NCBI RefSeq assembly: GCF_004123295.1
Contig: NZ_SDMK01000003.1
Span: 186,001-250,000 of the forward strand
Direction of reading: 5' to 3'
DNA from: Silvibacterium dinghuense
GTDB lineage: Bacteria; Acidobacteriota; Terriglobia; Terriglobales; Acidobacteriaceae
Length of the DNA: 64,000 nt
Below, piece after piece: positions 15,841-24,535 of this stretch; the stretch's first letter is position 1; each line of letters opens with the position of its first letter. The notes beneath the pieces are model-generated. The model saw nothing but the letters and a program-made list of their open reading frames with translations. It did not search any database and was not told the DNA's origin. The position numbers and the translations under genes are program-made.

Positions 15841-17286
15841 GTGACAAACATGCAGGACAGCAAACACATTCATCTTATTGGGATTTGCGGCACCGCCATG
15901 GCCTCCATTGCCGGCCTGCTGCAGCTCAAGGGTCATCGCGTCACCGGCTCGGACCAGGCGGCTTATCCCCCCATGTCGGATCTGCTCGCGCATCTGCAGA
16001 TTCCTGTCTCCGAGCCCTTTGCCGAAGCCAATCTCCAGCCGCATCCGGATCTCGTTATCGTCGGCAATGCCATTTCGCGCGGCAACGTGGAGCTCGAGTA
16101 CGTTCTCGATCAGCACATTCCCTTCACATCGATGGCTGCGGTCATCCATGACGAGTTCCTGCGCGGGCGTGAATCGCTGGTGGTCGCCGGCACACACGGT
16201 AAAACCACGACGACGAGCATGCTGGCGTGGATTTATGCGGTCGCCGCGCGCAAACATCCCGAGCTCGCACCTTCATTCCTCATCGGCGGCGTTGCCGAGA
16301 ATTTTGCCACCAGCTTTCAGCTTCAGGATGGCAAGCCGTTCCTCCTCGAAGGCGATGAGTATGACACGGCCTTCTTCGATAAAGGGCCGAAGTTCATGCA
16401 CTACTTCCCCGACGCTCTGATCCTCACGCACGTCGAGTTCGACCATGCCGACATCTACAAGGATCTGGATGCGGTGAAGACGGCGTTCAAGCGCCTGGTG
16501 AACCTGGTGCCGCGCCGTGGCCGCATCGTCGCTTTCGATGGCGCGCCGAATGTCACCGAATGCCTGAGCCGCGCCTTCTGTAACGTCGAGCGTTACGGAT
16601 TCGAGTCCGGCTCGATGTGGCAGATCGTTGGCCTTACGCACAGCGGCAACCAGTCAGAATGGAAGGTGCTCCGCGCAGGGCAGCCATGGGCAGAATTGAT
16701 GCTTCCGGTGGCCGGCGCGCACAACGTGCTCAACGCCACCGCAGCCGCTGCCCTGGCGGCCGGGCAGGGTGTTCCGCTCGATTGCATCATCGAAGCGTTA
16801 TCCACCTTCCGCAGCGTGAAGCGCCGCCTCGAAGTAAAAGCAGTCATCGACGGCATCACGATCATCGACGACTTCGCGCATCACCCCACGGCCATCCGCG
16901 AGACGCTGCGCGCGCTGCGCGAGGCCAACCCCGGAGCCCGCCTGTGGGCCGTGCTTGAGCCGCGCTCGAACACTCTGCGCCGCAATGTCTTCGAGCAGGA
17001 GCTGATCGATTCGCTCGCCACTGCCGATGAGGTTGTGCTGGCCGGCGTCTTCAAGATGGAAAATATCCCCGAGGCCGAACGGCTGCACCCCGAGTCTGTC
17101 GTCCGCGGCCTCAATGTGCGCGGCATCCCCGCGGAATTGCACACGCATGCCGACGAGATCGTTGCCAGCATCGCTCCGCGCCTGCGCTCGGGCGACGTTG
17201 TGGCGATTCTCTCGAACGGCGGCTTCGACGGCATCTACGAGAAGCTTCCGCAGCAGTTGCGTGCCCGGGTCACGGTCAAGGCGTAA
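15841..17286 (+). CDS. mpl: UDP-N-acetylmuramate:L-alanyl-gamma-D-glutamyl-meso-diaminopimelate ligase
   Basis: Mpl joins recycled murein tripeptide to UDP-MurNAc, returning it to cell-wall synthesis. The 481-residue Mur-ligase-family protein has the N-terminal IHLIGICGTAMASIAGLL Rossmann loop, the P-loop VAGTHGKTTTTSML near residue 118, and LEGDEYDTAFFDKGPKF, typical of Mpl rather than MurC. DDFAHHPTAIRETL precedes the C-terminal domain. The start is GTG 15841 or ATG 15850. Placement after the LD-carboxypeptidase gene links tripeptide production and reuse. Confidence 0.95.
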   Translation: MTNMQDSKHIHLIGICGTAMASIAGLLQLKGHRVTGSDQAAYPPMSDLLAHLQIPVSEPFAEANLQPHPDLVIVGNAISRGNVELEYVLDQHIPFTSMAAVIHDEFLRGRESLVVAGTHGKTTTTSMLAWIYAVAARKHPELAPSFLIGGVAENFATSFQLQDGKPFLLEGDEYDTAFFDKGPKFMHYFPDALILTHVEFDHADIYKDLDAVKTAFKRLVNLVPRRGRIVAFDGAPNVTECLSRAFCNVERYGFESGSMWQIVGLTHSGNQSEWKVLRAGQPWAELMLPVAGAHNVLNATAAAALAAGQGVPLDCIIEALSTFRSVKRRLEVKAVIDGITIIDDFAHHPTAIRETLRALREANPGARLWAVLEPRSNTLRRNVFEQELIDSLATADEVVLAGVFKMENIPEAERLHPESVVRGLNVRGIPAELHTHADEIVASIAPRLRSGDVVAILSNGGFDGIYEKLPQQLRARVTVKA

Positions 17287-17292
17287 TCTGCC

Positions 17293-18018
17293 ATGCTGCC
17301 CGCACTCACTATCTTCGTTGTCTATGCGATGCTGACGATCCCTGCGGCGATCGTCGGCATCCCCTGGACGCTGCTCACCGGCGATATCTCACTGGTCTAT
17401 GGCTGGGCCATGCGCATCATGCGGCTCGGCACGCGGGCAGCCGGTATCCGCATTGAAGCCGAACGGCGCACGCCGCTCGATCCCGCGCAGCGCTACCTTT
17501 TTCTCTCGAATCACATCTCGAACCTCGACCCGCCGATCCTGCTGCCGCTGCTGCCGGGACGCGTCTCGGTCTTCATCAAGCGCTCGCTTACGAGGCTGCC
17601 CATCCTCGGCTATGGGATGAAGCTGGCGAACTTTATCCCTGTGGACCGCGATGGCCGCGTGGAAAGCGCGAAGGCCAGCGTAGAAGCTGCCGCACAGGTC
17701 ATGGCCTCGGGTGTGGATGTATTGTCGTTCGTCGAAGGCACGCGCTCTCGCAACGGGCGTCTGCTGCCCTTCAAGAAGGGCCCGTTCTATCTGGCCATGG
17801 AGACAGGCGTTCCGGTGGTTCCTGTCTCGATCTCGGGAACCGAATCAATGATGAAGAAGGGCAGCGTGCGGCTCTATCCGGGAACGGCGCGCATCGTCTT
17901 CCATGCGCCGGTTTATCCAGGGGATTACGCCACGCGCGAAGAGCTGATGGAGGCGGTGCGAAGCGCCATCGCCTCCGGACTGCCGAAGTGGATGCGCGGC
18001 GAAGACACTCCGCAGTAA
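17293..18018 (+). CDS. plsC: 1-acyl-sn-glycerol-3-phosphate acyltransferase
   Basis: The 241-residue protein has an N-terminal membrane helix (residues 3-27) and the PlsC acyltransferase motifs: NHISNLD with His74 and Asp79 (H-x4-D), PVDRDGR and FVEGTRSRNG. It should acylate lysophosphatidic acid to phosphatidic acid at the inner membrane. It starts 6 bp after mpl and is the last gene of the rightward run from mtnP. It converges on the SPOR-domain gene with only 5 bp between the stops. Confidence 0.9.
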   Translation: MLPALTIFVVYAMLTIPAAIVGIPWTLLTGDISLVYGWAMRIMRLGTRAAGIRIEAERRTPLDPAQRYLFLSNHISNLDPPILLPLLPGRVSVFIKRSLTRLPILGYGMKLANFIPVDRDGRVESAKASVEAAAQVMASGVDVLSFVEGTRSRNGRLLPFKKGPFYLAMETGVPVVPVSISGTESMMKKGSVRLYPGTARIVFHAPVYPGDYATREELMEAVRSAIASGLPKWMRGEDTPQ

Positions 18019-18023
18019 GGCTC

Positions 18024-18806
18024 TTACTTCAGGATCGCGTTGTAGCCGTCGGCCATGAGCCGCGCCTTCATGGCGCGGGCCTCGTCGCGAGTCGCAAAGG
18101 GTCCGACCTGCACATGCACCAGCTGATCGCGCGGATCGGTGCGCATGGTCGCGCTATATCCATGTTTTTTGAGTGCGCCGACGAGAATGCCGGCGTCTTC
18201 GGTGCGCGATACGGCGGCGATCTGCACCATAATCAAACCGGTACCGGACGCAGGCGCTGATGCCGCTGCTGGAACGGTCGTGGTCAATGCCGCAGGCTGC
18301 GCATGCGGTTGCGCAGGAGGCGGAGCGGGAGCCGGCACACTCTGCAGAACCGTCTGCTGCACTTCCGCCGAAGGCTTTGCAGCAGCTAAGGGCTTTGCGG
18401 CAACCGGAGGCGCGCCTGCAGGGCGCCGCGCCGGGCCGGCCGGGGTGGGCACATAGTCATACGCAGGCGAGCTCGTATTCGCCGAAGCAGCCTGCTGAGC
18501 CGGTACGCTTTCCGTACTGGAAGAGGTGCTGTTGCCAGTAGAGGCGGCCGTCCCGCTTCCCGATCCGTTCTCATCCTCGCCCGTCACGCTCTCTTTGAGA
18601 GCGGGCGCGGGAGCCGCTGCGGCAGCAGTAGAGGCAGCCTGTGTTCCATGCGCATTGCCCCGCCCCATCGAATACCCGAAGCCAAAGAACACTCCGCACA
18701 CCAATACGGAGCCGAAGAACACACCGAGCAGCGACTTCATGCCCAGGGTGATCTCGGTATCCGAGTGTCGGGTCTCTTCTTCTTCGTCTTCGATGAGCGT
18801 TCGCAT
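18024..18806 (-). CDS. SPOR-domain membrane protein
   Basis: The 260-residue protein has a short acidic cytoplasmic start (EDEEEETRHSDTEITLG) and one membrane helix (about 25-47). A long Ala/Pro/Ser-rich linker leads to a C-terminal SPOR domain (about 187-260, starting GLIMVQIAAVSRTEDAG and ending with GPFATRDEARAM). SPOR domains bind denuded glycan strands at the division septum, so a division- or wall-associated role is likely. AGGAAAC precedes the ATG. It is the last gene of a leftward group behind the slipin gene (17-bp gap). Confidence 0.88.
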   Translation of the reverse strand: MRTLIEDEEEETRHSDTEITLGMKSLLGVFFGSVLVCGVFFGFGYSMGRGNAHGTQAASTAAAAAPAPALKESVTGEDENGSGSGTAASTGNSTSSSTESVPAQQAASANTSSPAYDYVPTPAGPARRPAGAPPVAAKPLAAAKPSAEVQQTVLQSVPAPAPPPAQPHAQPAALTTTVPAAASAPASGTGLIMVQIAAVSRTEDAGILVGALKKHGYSATMRTDPRDQLVHVQVGPFATRDEARAMKARLMADGYNAILK

Positions 18807-18823
18807 ACGGTTTCCTTACTCTT

Positions 18824-19615
18824 TCAGCTTTGTTCCCCGGGATTCTTCGGTTCCACAACCGCCGGGCCGGCCAGTTTATTTAACAGGGACAGTAATTCCA
18901 TGGGCAGGGGGAAGATCACCGTGGTGTTCTTCTCTGTGCCGATATCGGTCAATGTCTGCAGGTACTTGAGCTGCAGCGTGATGGGCTGGGCTGCCAGCAG
19001 ATTGCCGGCCTCCACCAGCTTCTGCGCCGCGGCGTATTCGCCTTCGGCGTTGATAATCTTCGAGCGCTTCTCACGTTCCGCCTCGGCCTGCTTGGCCATG
19101 GCCCGCAGCATGGATTCGGGCAGATCGACCTGCTTCACCTCGACGCTGACCACCTTCACGCCCCACGGCTCGGTGCGCTGATCGATGATGCTCTGAATGC
19201 GCTGGTTCAACTGTTCGCGATGCGAGAGCAATCCATCGAGCTCGACCTCGCCCAGCACCGAGCGCAGCGTGGTCTGCGCGAACTGCGAGGTCTGGTAGAC
19301 GTAGTTCGAGACCTCGATCACGGCCTTCGCCGGATCGAGCACACGCAGCGTGATGACGGCATTCACCTTGATGGTGACGTTGTCGCGGGTAATCACATCC
19401 TGCGGCGGCACTTCGAGCACTTCCTGACGCAGAGAGACGCGCACAATCTGATCGAGCGGCCGAAAGACCAGGATCACACCCGGCCCTTTGGGCTGCGGCA
19501 GCGCACGGCCCAGGCGGAAGATCACGCCGCGCTCGTACTCGCGCAGAATCTTGATGGAGCTGATGAGGTAAAACCCGACGGCAAAAATCAGGATCAGAAT
19601 CGGAACGTTGAACAT
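18824..19615 (-). CDS. Slipin (SPFH/stomatin-like membrane protein)
   Basis: The 263-residue SPFH-domain protein has a single N-terminal membrane segment (residues 4-21) and [11 protein letters not shown]. The PHB core runs through [18 protein letters not shown] to [12 protein letters not shown], followed by the charged helix [18 protein letters not shown]. Slipins form membrane scaffolds and are commonly encoded next to an NfeD-family protein, as here (50 bp downstream of nfeD). The partner NfeD protease is known to cleave the C-terminal tail of the slipin in archaeal examples. Confidence 0.93.
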   Translation of the reverse strand: MFNVPILILIFAVGFYLISSIKILREYERGVIFRLGRALPQPKGPGVILVFRPLDQIVRVSLRQEVLEVPPQDVITRDNVTIKVNAVITLRVLDPAKAVIEVSNYVYQTSQFAQTTLRSVLGEVELDGLLSHREQLNQRIQSIIDQRTEPWGVKVVSVEVKQVDLPESMLRAMAKQAEAEREKRSKIINAEGEYAAAQKLVEAGNLLAAQPITLQLKYLQTLTDIGTEKNTTVIFPLPMELLSLLNKLAGPAVVEPKNPGEQS

Positions 19616-19665
19616 CTCACCTCACCCGCCTGCGATTGTATCCCAGCATTTCCGCACACATCGCT

Positions 19666-21048
19666 TCATTCCGCCCTGGAAAGAGGGCCAGGAACCCGCT
19701 CCACCAACAGCAGCAGGCCGCGCACGGCAAGGACGCGCACCGATTCACGGTGCTGGACCATTCCTCCGCCTGCAACCGCTTCGGCAAGCCACAGTTCGCC
19801 ATGAATGAGAATCTGCCCGCGCTGCGCAGCTTCGCCAAACGGCGTAAAGTTCTCCTGCGCGAGGCCGATCGAGCCGATCATCGCCTCAGGGCCGGTTATC
19901 ACCTTGTTCCGCCGCGCACGGATCGCAATGCGCACCAGCACGGTGGTGATAAAACCAAAGGCTGCGCCGCAGGAAAGCGCTGTCGCAAGATGAACTTCCA
20001 GCTCCGGAATCGGGGCCGAGACCAGAGTCAGAGTACCGAAGATCAGTGCCACTATTCCCACCACGGCCAGAACGCCATGGCTGGGGAACTTGGCCTCGAG
20101 CAGCATCAGCACGAAGGACGCCAACAACAGCATCACCGCCGTGTAGTGGACCGGCAGCAGGTTGAGCGCAAAGAGCGCGGTCAGCAGCAGAAGCGTCCCC
20201 ATCGCACCGGGGATGATCGTCCCCGGCGCATTGAACTCGATGTAAATCAGCAAACCGCCCAGGACCAGGATGAGCACGGCCAGGTTCGGGTCCATCAGAC
20301 GATCGAGAATGGCCTCGCGCAGCGTCGGCTGTATGTTCCTGACCTCGGCATTCGCCGTGTGCAGCACCACCGTTTGACCGTTGAAGCGCGTCACCGTGCG
20401 CCCATCGAGCGTTTGCAGCAGCGCAGAGAGATCGGGAGCGACGCGATCGATCAGGTGCAGGTCCAGAGCCTCATGCTCGGTATAGGACTTCGAATGCAGC
20501 ACCGCGTCCTGCGCGGCGTCAACATTGCGCCCACGCTTTGTGACAAAGGACCGCAGGAAGGCCGTCGTGTCGTTCTCGAGCTTCTCCTTCATCAGCGGAT
20601 CGAGCGTGCCACTTTCGATGACTGGATGCGAAGCCCCGGCGTTGGTGCCCGGCGCCATCGCCGCCACATCCGCGGCTTCGAGCAGGAAAAATCCTGCCGA
20701 GCCGGCGCGGCTCCCTGTCGGCGCAACGTAGACGACCACAGGCACCGGCGATGCCAGCAGCCTGCCCACCAGCGAGCGTGTCGTATCGAGAAGCCCGCCC
20801 GGCGTGTTCAGCTCCACGATCAGAGCCTCGGCATGCCAGGCGCTCGCCTGCGCGATCCCGCGCGCGACAAAGTCCTCGCTGATCGGCTGGATGGTGTCAT
20901 CCAGGTTGAGCACAGTCACCACCGGACGCCCGCTCTGCGCCGATGCCGTCACACTGCCCTTCCCCGCGAGCACACACACGAGCAGGCATGCCAGGGCGAA
21001 GCCCACGAGCGCTGCCCATTGCCCCGCTCTTCGGTGCGCAGTCATCAT
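19666..21048 (-). CDS. nfeD: NfeD-family membrane serine protease (long form)
   Basis: The 460-residue protein has an N-terminal signal or anchor (residues 12-30). A ClpP-like domain carries ELNTPGGLLDTTRSLV and APTGSRAGSAGFFLLEAADVAAMAPGTNAGASHPV with the putative catalytic serine. A multi-helix membrane block (about 270-400) and a C-terminal OB-fold NfeD domain follow. Long NfeD proteins work with slipins. The ATG overlaps the stop of the upstream TPR gene (ATGA), so coupling is likely. It is followed by the slipin and SPOR genes. Confidence 0.92.
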   Translation of the reverse strand: MMTAHRRAGQWAALVGFALACLLVCVLAGKGSVTASAQSGRPVVTVLNLDDTIQPISEDFVARGIAQASAWHAEALIVELNTPGGLLDTTRSLVGRLLASPVPVVVYVAPTGSRAGSAGFFLLEAADVAAMAPGTNAGASHPVIESGTLDPLMKEKLENDTTAFLRSFVTKRGRNVDAAQDAVLHSKSYTEHEALDLHLIDRVAPDLSALLQTLDGRTVTRFNGQTVVLHTANAEVRNIQPTLREAILDRLMDPNLAVLILVLGGLLIYIEFNAPGTIIPGAMGTLLLLTALFALNLLPVHYTAVMLLLASFVLMLLEAKFPSHGVLAVVGIVALIFGTLTLVSAPIPELEVHLATALSCGAAFGFITTVLVRIAIRARRNKVITGPEAMIGSIGLAQENFTPFGEAAQRGQILIHGELWLAEAVAGGGMVQHRESVRVLAVRGLLLLVERVPGPLSRAE

Positions 21049-22679
21049 GGCACCTGCTGTCCCCGAGCTTCGACGGCCTGCTTCATGCCCCTGGCATTTG
21101 CATTGTTCGGATCAATCTTCAGCGCGGCGCTCACTTCACCGGCTGCGGGAGCAAGCTGATTGCCTGCCAGGTCCAACCGCGCCAGGACAAGATGCGCCGA
21201 CACATTCGGCTGCAGGGAAAGCGACTTCTGCGCCTCCTGCCGCGCGGCGTCTGTATCACGGCTGTGCTCACGCACCTCGGCCAGTCCCGCATGGGCCGCC
21301 GCGGAGTTGGGATCGGCCTTCAGCGCCGACTGGTATTCACGCTCTGCCTCGAGAATCAGGCCGCGGTTCAGGAACTGATCTCCGTCCTTAACCAGCGACG
21401 CCGCCTGCTGCGCCGGAGGCAGAGCAGCGAGCCGCGCAGCCTGCAACTGTTCCATCTCGAAGGCCGCCTGCCGGAATCCTGTCTCGCTGTAGGAGTGCTT
21501 GATCCTCTCAAGCGGCAGGCTGTCATCCACAATGGCCTTGCCCGGGTCCGGGTTTACCTTGATCGAGCCCGGGTCCTTGAGCTGCGTGGCAAATGCCTGA
21601 GCCTCGGTGTCCTGCGGGCGCAGCTTCAACGCCTCATCGATCTCGCGAATCGCGCCGGGAACATCGTTGCGCCTGCGCAGCGCCACGGACAGGTTGAAGT
21701 GATAGTCCTCGTCGCGCGGATCGGCGGCAATGGCCTGCTGGAATTGCGGCGCGGCATCGCGGCCACGGCGGCTCGCAGCCACACCCTGGTTATTCACCAC
21801 CTCGGGCAGCGGCAGACGCAGGCTCACGAAGGCAAATGCATCCTCCGCCTTCATGTAATTCGCGGTATAGAAAAACGACAGCCCACGATAGAAATCCGCT
21901 TCGAGCGCATTCGGATCGTCTTTCGAGAGATGCCCGAGGGTCTCGGCGGCATCTTCATAATCCTGATTGGCGAAGTAGGCCCGTCCCAGCGCCAGCCATG
22001 CCGGCATAAAGCTCGGGCTCAACCGCACCGCCTCGCGCATATGCACAACACGGTTAGCCGGCGACTCTTCGATGACGCCGCGGATATAGGCCTCGAAGGC
22101 ATCCACACGCAGCGGCGCATCGGCGGCCAGAAAGGTCTGTGCGGCCACGGCATATCCCGGGTCCATGCTGTGCGCCTCATCCCAGGCAAGCCGATTGAGC
22201 GTGTCCATCATGCTCTTTAACTCAGCCTGCTCGGTGAGCGGCGGGCTCAGTGTCAGGGTGCCCAGGTCCAGAATCTGCGCCTTCATGCTGAGCTGCCCAT
22301 TCGCCAGCGTGTACGAGCCGACGATCACATCGTCGGCATCCAGGTTCTCTGCAATGCGGATCGTTGTCGCCCGCGAAGGCTCGATATTCAGCGGCAGCCC
22401 CAGGCGATCGAGTGCATACAGGCGATCGCCGCGGCCGATGCTGAGAAAGCCCGCCGAGTTGAGCCGGCGGTTCAGGATATCCGCCGCCGCCTCGCCGATC
22501 CAATCCAGATTCTGCTGCCCGGTCTGGTTGCTGAAGGGAAGCACCAGGAGCAAACGTCCCTGCTTCTCCTCCGTATGAGTGGCTGATGCGCTTGCCTCCT
22601 GCGCAAAAGCATGCGGCCATGCCGCGGAAAAGGCGAACAGGACGACGATCGGGAGAAGAAAAGAAGACTTGAGCCGCAC
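21045..22679 (-). CDS. Exported TPR-repeat protein
   Basis: From GTG 22679 the protein is about 544 residues, with a signal peptide (residues 6-27, ending HAFAQE). An N-terminal domain of about 170 residues resembles the FlgO/TolB-like fold seen in adenylate-cyclase-associated proteins (LLVLPFSNQTGQQNLDWIG). It is followed by several TPR units to the end. GTG 22679 is favoured over the longer reading frame because TATAAT ends 6 nt before it, as in a leaderless message, and the signal peptide starts there. Its stop overlaps nfeD. Its substrate or partner is unknown; an assembly or scaffold role at the envelope is plausible. Confidence 0.8.
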   Translation of the reverse strand: MRLKSSFLLPIVVLFAFSAAWPHAFAQEASASATHTEEKQGRLLLVLPFSNQTGQQNLDWIGEAAADILNRRLNSAGFLSIGRGDRLYALDRLGLPLNIEPSRATTIRIAENLDADDVIVGSYTLANGQLSMKAQILDLGTLTLSPPLTEQAELKSMMDTLNRLAWDEAHSMDPGYAVAAQTFLAADAPLRVDAFEAYIRGVIEESPANRVVHMREAVRLSPSFMPAWLALGRAYFANQDYEDAAETLGHLSKDDPNALEADFYRGLSFFYTANYMKAEDAFAFVSLRLPLPEVVNNQGVAASRRGRDAAPQFQQAIAADPRDEDYHFNLSVALRRRNDVPGAIREIDEALKLRPQDTEAQAFATQLKDPGSIKVNPDPGKAIVDDSLPLERIKHSYSETGFRQAAFEMEQLQAARLAALPPAQQAASLVKDGDQFLNRGLILEAEREYQSALKADPNSAAAHAGLAEVREHSRDTDAARQEAQKSLSLQPNVSAHLVLARLDLAGNQLAPAAGEVSAALKIDPNNANARGMKQAVEARGQQVP

Positions 22680-22685
22680 AGCAAG

Positions 22686-22691
22686 ATTATA
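22686..22691 (-). promoter_or_regulatory. -10 box (TATAAT) immediately before the TPR gene
   Basis: Consensus TATAAT on the minus strand ends 6 nt before GTG 22679. Transcription would start at or next to the start codon, suggesting a leaderless message. No strong -35 box was seen. Confidence 0.4.
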
Positions 22692-22746
22692 GGTGTGCGA
22701 TAAGACATAGCGCCCGTATACGCAGCCCCGGCATCCAGCCCTGAAC

Positions 22747-24336
22747 CTACCGTGACACATCCAGCTCCGCATCGATGGCGCGGCGGAAGGTCAGCACCGC
22801 GGCCCACTGCCCTTTTCTCTGCTCCTGCCAGACGATCTGCCCGTCGAGAAGATGTGCCGCCGCCCTCGGGGTGAGATCGATGTGAAAATCAAAGAATCTC
22901 TGGTCCAGCCGCTCATTCGCCGGCCCCAGGCTCAGAGGCAGCCTCGGCGGATCGTATTTCGTCGAGAAGAGGAGCGCCGCCGAATAATCGCCCGGCTCCT
23001 GCTCTGCCGCCTGCAACTGCCCATAGGAGAAGTTGTCGACGGCTTTCACCGGGACCGGCTGCTGCACATAGCCAAGCTCCGGCTTGCTCAGCTCATCGGT
23101 GGCCGGCCACGCCGTCAGGATCACATCGTGCGAGTAGTGCGTCACGATCTGCGCGATGGCGTGCTGGTGCAGCAGGATTACATCCCGGTAGGCGAGGTTA
23201 TCCTCCGGCGCGAAGCGGTAGGGTGGATTCACAAAAAGCCCGGCGACAAACCCCGCCGCGCTCAGCAGCACCAGCGAAGGCCACATCTGCAGCCGCTGCC
23301 GAAAGGTGCTGACACACAGGAGCAGCACCAGCGGATACAGCGGCAGCAGATAGCGGGTCAACAACGCGCCGCCCACGAGGGAAAAAAGCAGCACATTCGT
23401 CGTCAGCACGACGAGAAAGAGAGCCAGGTCCGGAACCGCGATCCGTCTCCGCACAGCTCCATCCTGATCTTCCAACGGAGCCAGCAGCAGGCATGCGGCC
23501 ATCAGCAGAACCGGCACAAACAGATTCATATGCGCGGTGACGTGCAGCAGGCGATGCGCCAGCGCCAGCACGATGCGCAGCGGCTGATGCGTGGTTTCCG
23601 CGTTGTAGCGCAGGTACTCGGGATTGCCGAAGAGAAAGCCCGTCCTGTGATGGTGGTACGCGTACCAGCAAACGAGAGGCAGGATAGGCAGCAGCAGCTT
23701 CGCAGCACGCGCCCAACTCCGTGCCTGATGCTGCAGCCTCGGCTCGCCAAAGGCCGCCCATACAGCAAGTGCCAAAGGCGTCACCACCGCGGTCTCCTTG
23801 CTCAGTGCGGCCACGGAAAAACAAAGTGCCGCGAGCCAGTCCGATTTCCCCGTGCGATCGAGCAGAAGGGCAATGCCCCAGATGGTCCCCGCGGCAGCGA
23901 AGATATCCGCGTGCGCCAGGGAACTCTGCACAAAGACGATCGGATAGAGGGCAGTCAGAAACACCGTTCCCGCGGCAACACCCTTCTGTCCTGAAGCCCG
24001 CAGAGACAGCCGCCAGACGCCGGTGAGCATGAGACTCGCAACCGCGCAGACAGAAACCCGCGTGACCAGCGGAGAAAAGCCGAAGAGCTTCCAGCACCAT
24101 GCAAGATAGAACGACGGCATCGGCGGATGCGCATTGGTCAGCGTGCTGTAGGGGATGAGCGCGCCTGTGCGGAAAAAATCATACGCAGCCGGGATGTAAT
24201 AGCCCGCCTCATCCCAGTAATAAGGCAGATGCAGCAGAGGCCAATGCAGCAGCACCGTGGCCGAAAAGACGGCCAGAAAGATGAGGATGCAGAGAAAGCC
24301 CGGCGGCAGACCGCGCCGCGCATGATCGTGGTTCAA
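22747..24336 (-). CDS. GT39-like polytopic glycosyltransferase
   Basis: The 529-residue protein has about eleven membrane helices. After the first helix, a loop with YYWDEAGYYIPAAYDF carries the acidic pair typical of PMT/ArnT-like GT-C transferases. The rest of the protein, rich in Leu/Ala, ends in a soluble periplasmic domain. It probably transfers a sugar from a polyprenyl-phosphate donor to lipid or protein; the acceptor is unknown. The start is TTG 24336, since no in-frame ATG lies near the amino terminus. It is the first gene in the leftward group with the TPR, NfeD, slipin and SPOR genes. Confidence 0.8.
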   Translation of the reverse strand: MNHDHARRGLPPGFLCILIFLAVFSATVLLHWPLLHLPYYWDEAGYYIPAAYDFFRTGALIPYSTLTNAHPPMPSFYLAWCWKLFGFSPLVTRVSVCAVASLMLTGVWRLSLRASGQKGVAAGTVFLTALYPIVFVQSSLAHADIFAAAGTIWGIALLLDRTGKSDWLAALCFSVAALSKETAVVTPLALAVWAAFGEPRLQHQARSWARAAKLLLPILPLVCWYAYHHHRTGFLFGNPEYLRYNAETTHQPLRIVLALAHRLLHVTAHMNLFVPVLLMAACLLLAPLEDQDGAVRRRIAVPDLALFLVVLTTNVLLFSLVGGALLTRYLLPLYPLVLLLCVSTFRQRLQMWPSLVLLSAAGFVAGLFVNPPYRFAPEDNLAYRDVILLHQHAIAQIVTHYSHDVILTAWPATDELSKPELGYVQQPVPVKAVDNFSYGQLQAAEQEPGDYSAALLFSTKYDPPRLPLSLGPANERLDQRFFDFHIDLTPRAAAHLLDGQIVWQEQRKGQWAAVLTFRRAIDAELDVSR

Positions 24337-24362
24337 GACTGGCCTCGCGTTGGACCAGTCTA

Positions 24363-24474
24363 AAGCATTTCTCCTGATAGGGTGCCATCCCCTGCGGGCG
24401 TGCCATGCCGTTTTCCTTGAGAGAAAAGGGCATTTGCGATCTCGCCTCTTCTGACCGCTTCAGGAGAAATGCTT
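24363..24474. repeat. 112-bp MITE-like element with perfect 15-bp terminal inverted repeats
   Basis: AAGCATTTCTCCTGA (24363-24377) is mirrored exactly by TCAGGAGAAATGCTT (24460-24474). The interior holds a second imperfect inverted repeat, GCCGTTTTC against GAGAAAAGGGC. The element lies between two leftward genes and has no coding capacity. Only one copy is present in the window. Confidence 0.6.
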
Positions 24475-24535
24475 CCAGGCGCTCCACTCACTTCACCCGT
24501 GAAGTAACCAGACGCGGCGCGGCCTCGCCGGCTTC

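Noticed and set aside
19636-22220. Two long plus-strand open reading frames (507 and 425 residues)
   Set aside because: They mirror nfeD and the TPR gene and have the Arg/Gln/His-rich composition of GC-rich antisense frames.
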